A DNA stretch of 6,123 nt from Anaerolineae bacterium (lineage in GTDB: Bacteria; Chloroflexota; Anaerolineae; Aggregatilineales; UBA2796). Shown piece by piece: positions 4,868-6,123 of this stretch. Each line of letters starts with the position of its first letter. Positions within the stretch are counted from its first letter, which is position 1. The DNA is taken from positions 1 through 6,123 of the forward strand of contig JADZBY010000534.1 of NCBI GenBank assembly GCA_020851855.1, given 5' to 3'. Below the pieces are notes generated by a model, which was given only the letters and a program-made list of their open reading frames with translations, did not search any database and had not been told where the DNA came from. The translations under genes and the position numbers were made by a program.

Positions 4868-6085
4868 ATGACCGCACGCAGACTAAGTGGAATTGCCCTT
4901 CTCGGCCTTGCCCTGATCTCGCTGACCATCATCGCTATCGTCGCGGTGCAGCAGTTCACCGCGTTGGCCTCAAACGACGACCTCGCGCCGCTCAACGCGC
5001 CGTTTCAGGTCGGCTTCAGCGTAGGCGTGGAGCAGGTGGTGGGCGGCATGAACCAGCCGCTCTTCGTGACCCACGCCGGTGATGGCAGCGGACGGATGTT
5101 CGTCGTGGAAAAGGGCGGGCGCATCCTGATCGTGCGCGATGGCCAACTCGTGGCGCGGCCCTTCCTGGATATTACGGACCGCGTTGGCTCGCGGGGATAC
5201 GAACAGGGCTTGTTGGGGCTGGCCTTTGACCCGGAATACCGCAACAACGGGCGTTTCTACGTGAACTACACCGACCGGAACGGCGATACCGTCGTGGCGC
5301 GCTACCAGGTCAGCGCCGATGATCCGAATCTGGCCGACGACGCCTCGGAGCAAGTGCTTCTGACCGTTGCTCAGCCCTATCCGAACCACAACGGCGGCAT
5401 GATCGCCTTCGGACCGGATAAGTACCTGTACATCGGCCTGGGCGATGGCGGCAGCGCGGGCGATCCGCTCGGTGCGGGGCAGGATCGTTTCAACCTGCTG
5501 GGCAAAATCTTGCGCATCGACGTGAGCGGCGCTCAGGGCTACACCATCCCGCCCGATAACCCGTTCGCGGATGGCGGCCAGGGCTTGCCGGAAATCTGGT
5601 CCTACGGCTGGCGCAACCCGTGGCGCTTCTCGTTCGACCGCGCCACGAACGACATGTACGTCGGCGATGTCGGGCAGAACATGTACGAAGAGATCAGCCT
5701 GGAGCGGGCCGGTTCGGGCGGTGGGCAGAATTACGGCTGGAACGTGATGGAAGGCAACCACTGCTTCCAGCCGTCGAATGGCTGCACGCGCGACGGGCTG
5801 GTGTTACCTATCGTGGAGTACAGCCATCAGCTCGGCATCTCGGTGACCGGCGGCTACGTGTATCGTGGTGCGACCTATCCCCGGATGCAGGGCGTGTACT
5901 TCTACGGCGATTTCGGCTCCACGCGCCTGTGGGCGGCCCAGGAGACGGAGCCGGGCCTGTGGGGCGCGTCCGAGGTGTTGGTGACCGGCTTCCCGATCAG
6001 CTCGTTTGGCGAAGACGAGGCCGGCGAGTTGTACGTCGTGGACTTCAGCGGCAGCCTGTACCGGCTGGTGGATACCGGCAACTGA
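4868..6085 (+). CDS. Exported PQQ-type glucose/sorbosone dehydrogenase family protein
   Basis: The 405-residue protein starts with a basic N-terminus and hydrophobic stretch (residues 1-30), then TALA-S, giving a probable signal peptidase I cut after Ala34. The rest is a six-bladed beta-propeller of the GSDH/soluble aldose dehydrogenase type: NQPLFVTHAGDGSGRMFVVEKGGRI (62-86), QGLLGLAFDPEYRNNGRFYVNYTD (113-136), the catalytic-type NHNGG with His174, YLYIGLGDGGSAGDP (186-200), LGKILRIDV (211-219), IPPDNPF (227-233), EIWSYGWRNPWRFSFD (242-257) with Arg249-Asn250, then VGDVGQNMYEEI and NYGWNVMEGNHCF (288-300). Cys299 and Cys306 may form a disulfide. Known relatives oxidise aldoses with PQQ and calcium, but many homologues lack a tested substrate. 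The ATG at 4868 has AGGAG five bases upstream. An in-frame ATG at 4724 would add 48 residues without family character and place the terminator palindrome inside the gene, so I rejected it. No PQQ synthesis gene is in view. Confidence 0.9.
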   Translation: MTARRLSGIALLGLALISLTIIAIVAVQQFTALASNDDLAPLNAPFQVGFSVGVEQVVGGMNQPLFVTHAGDGSGRMFVVEKGGRILIVRDGQLVARPFLDITDRVGSRGYEQGLLGLAFDPEYRNNGRFYVNYTDRNGDTVVARYQVSADDPNLADDASEQVLLTVAQPYPNHNGGMIAFGPDKYLYIGLGDGGSAGDPLGAGQDRFNLLGKILRIDVSGAQGYTIPPDNPFADGGQGLPEIWSYGWRNPWRFSFDRATNDMYVGDVGQNMYEEISLERAGSGGGQNYGWNVMEGNHCFQPSNGCTRDGLVLPIVEYSHQLGISVTGGYVYRGATYPRMQGVYFYGDFGSTRLWAAQETEPGLWGASEVLVTGFPISSFGEDEAGELYVVDFSGSLYRLVDTGN

Positions 6086-6093
6086 GATACGGA

Positions 6094-6110
6094 CCTCACC
6101 CCCGGCCCCT
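6094..6110 (+). repeat. Fragment resembling the edge of the palindromic repeat
   Basis: CCTCACCCCCGGCCCCT at 6094-6110 matches the outer arm of the repeat cores (CCTCACCCCGGCCCCTCTC at 3209-3227, CCTCACCCCCTGCCCC at 108-123). After it the sequence departs (TGTAGGACC), and the bases before it resemble the repeat ends only weakly. It lies just downstream of the dehydrogenase stop, as copies 1 and 2 lie behind genes. The window ends before any right arm, so it could be a third, diverged copy. Confidence 0.45.
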
Positions 6111-6123
6111 TGTAGGACCGTGA

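Noticed and set aside
4970..5761. A 263-codon - strand frame inside the dehydrogenase gene
   Set aside because: The + strand encodes a clear beta-propeller with conserved motifs over the whole stretch. The antisense product is low-complexity V/A/H-rich.

Overview
This GC-rich window carries six genes, all on the + strand (one is only a C-terminal tail), and two copies of a palindromic, MITE-like intergenic repeat. The gene set points to a Chloroflexota bacterium, probably Anaerolineae-like: a DUF4388/PATAN-type regulatory protein next to a small Ras/MglA-like GTPase, a CYTH phosphatase/cyclase-type protein, a secreted PQQ-type sugar dehydrogenase, and abundant C/G-rich hairpin repeats between genes. 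That assignment is an inference; no rRNA or other phylogenetic marker is present.

Layout. Positions 1-55 hold the last 17 codons of an unidentified gene. Positions 59-268 hold repeat copy 1 (two strong hairpins between degenerate terminal inverted repeats). After about 200 nt with no clear content comes a near-consensus sigma-70-type promoter (466-494), a roughly 100-nt leader, and the DUF4388-type protein (601-1485). A 230-nt gap with a 9-bp perfect inverted repeat leads to the small GTPase (1716-2258), then an alpha/beta hydrolase with a complete catalytic triad (GTG start, 2376-3170). Repeat copy 2 (3187-3335) sits in the next gap, flanked by a 10-bp near-perfect direct repeat that looks like a target-site duplication. 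Just beyond it is an extended -10 promoter and a two-gene unit: an unrecognised two-TM protein (3430-4083) whose stop codon overlaps by one base the start of a CYTH-domain protein (4083-4676). A 24-bp perfect palindrome followed by a T-rich tract (4730-4760) is a likely terminator before the last gene, an exported PQQ-type glucose/sorbosone dehydrogenase (4868-6085). A fragment resembling the repeat edge starts at 6094 and runs into the window end.

How the genes relate. The DUF4388-type protein and the GTPase plausibly form a signalling pair, in line with the frequent co-occurrence of such domains with MglA/CvnD-type GTPases. The two-TM protein and the CYTH protein are translationally coupled and probably act together. 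The hydrolase and the dehydrogenase are stand-alone enzymes. The least explained items are the repeat family, whose hairpin core is flipped relative to its flanks between the two copies, and the two-TM protein.
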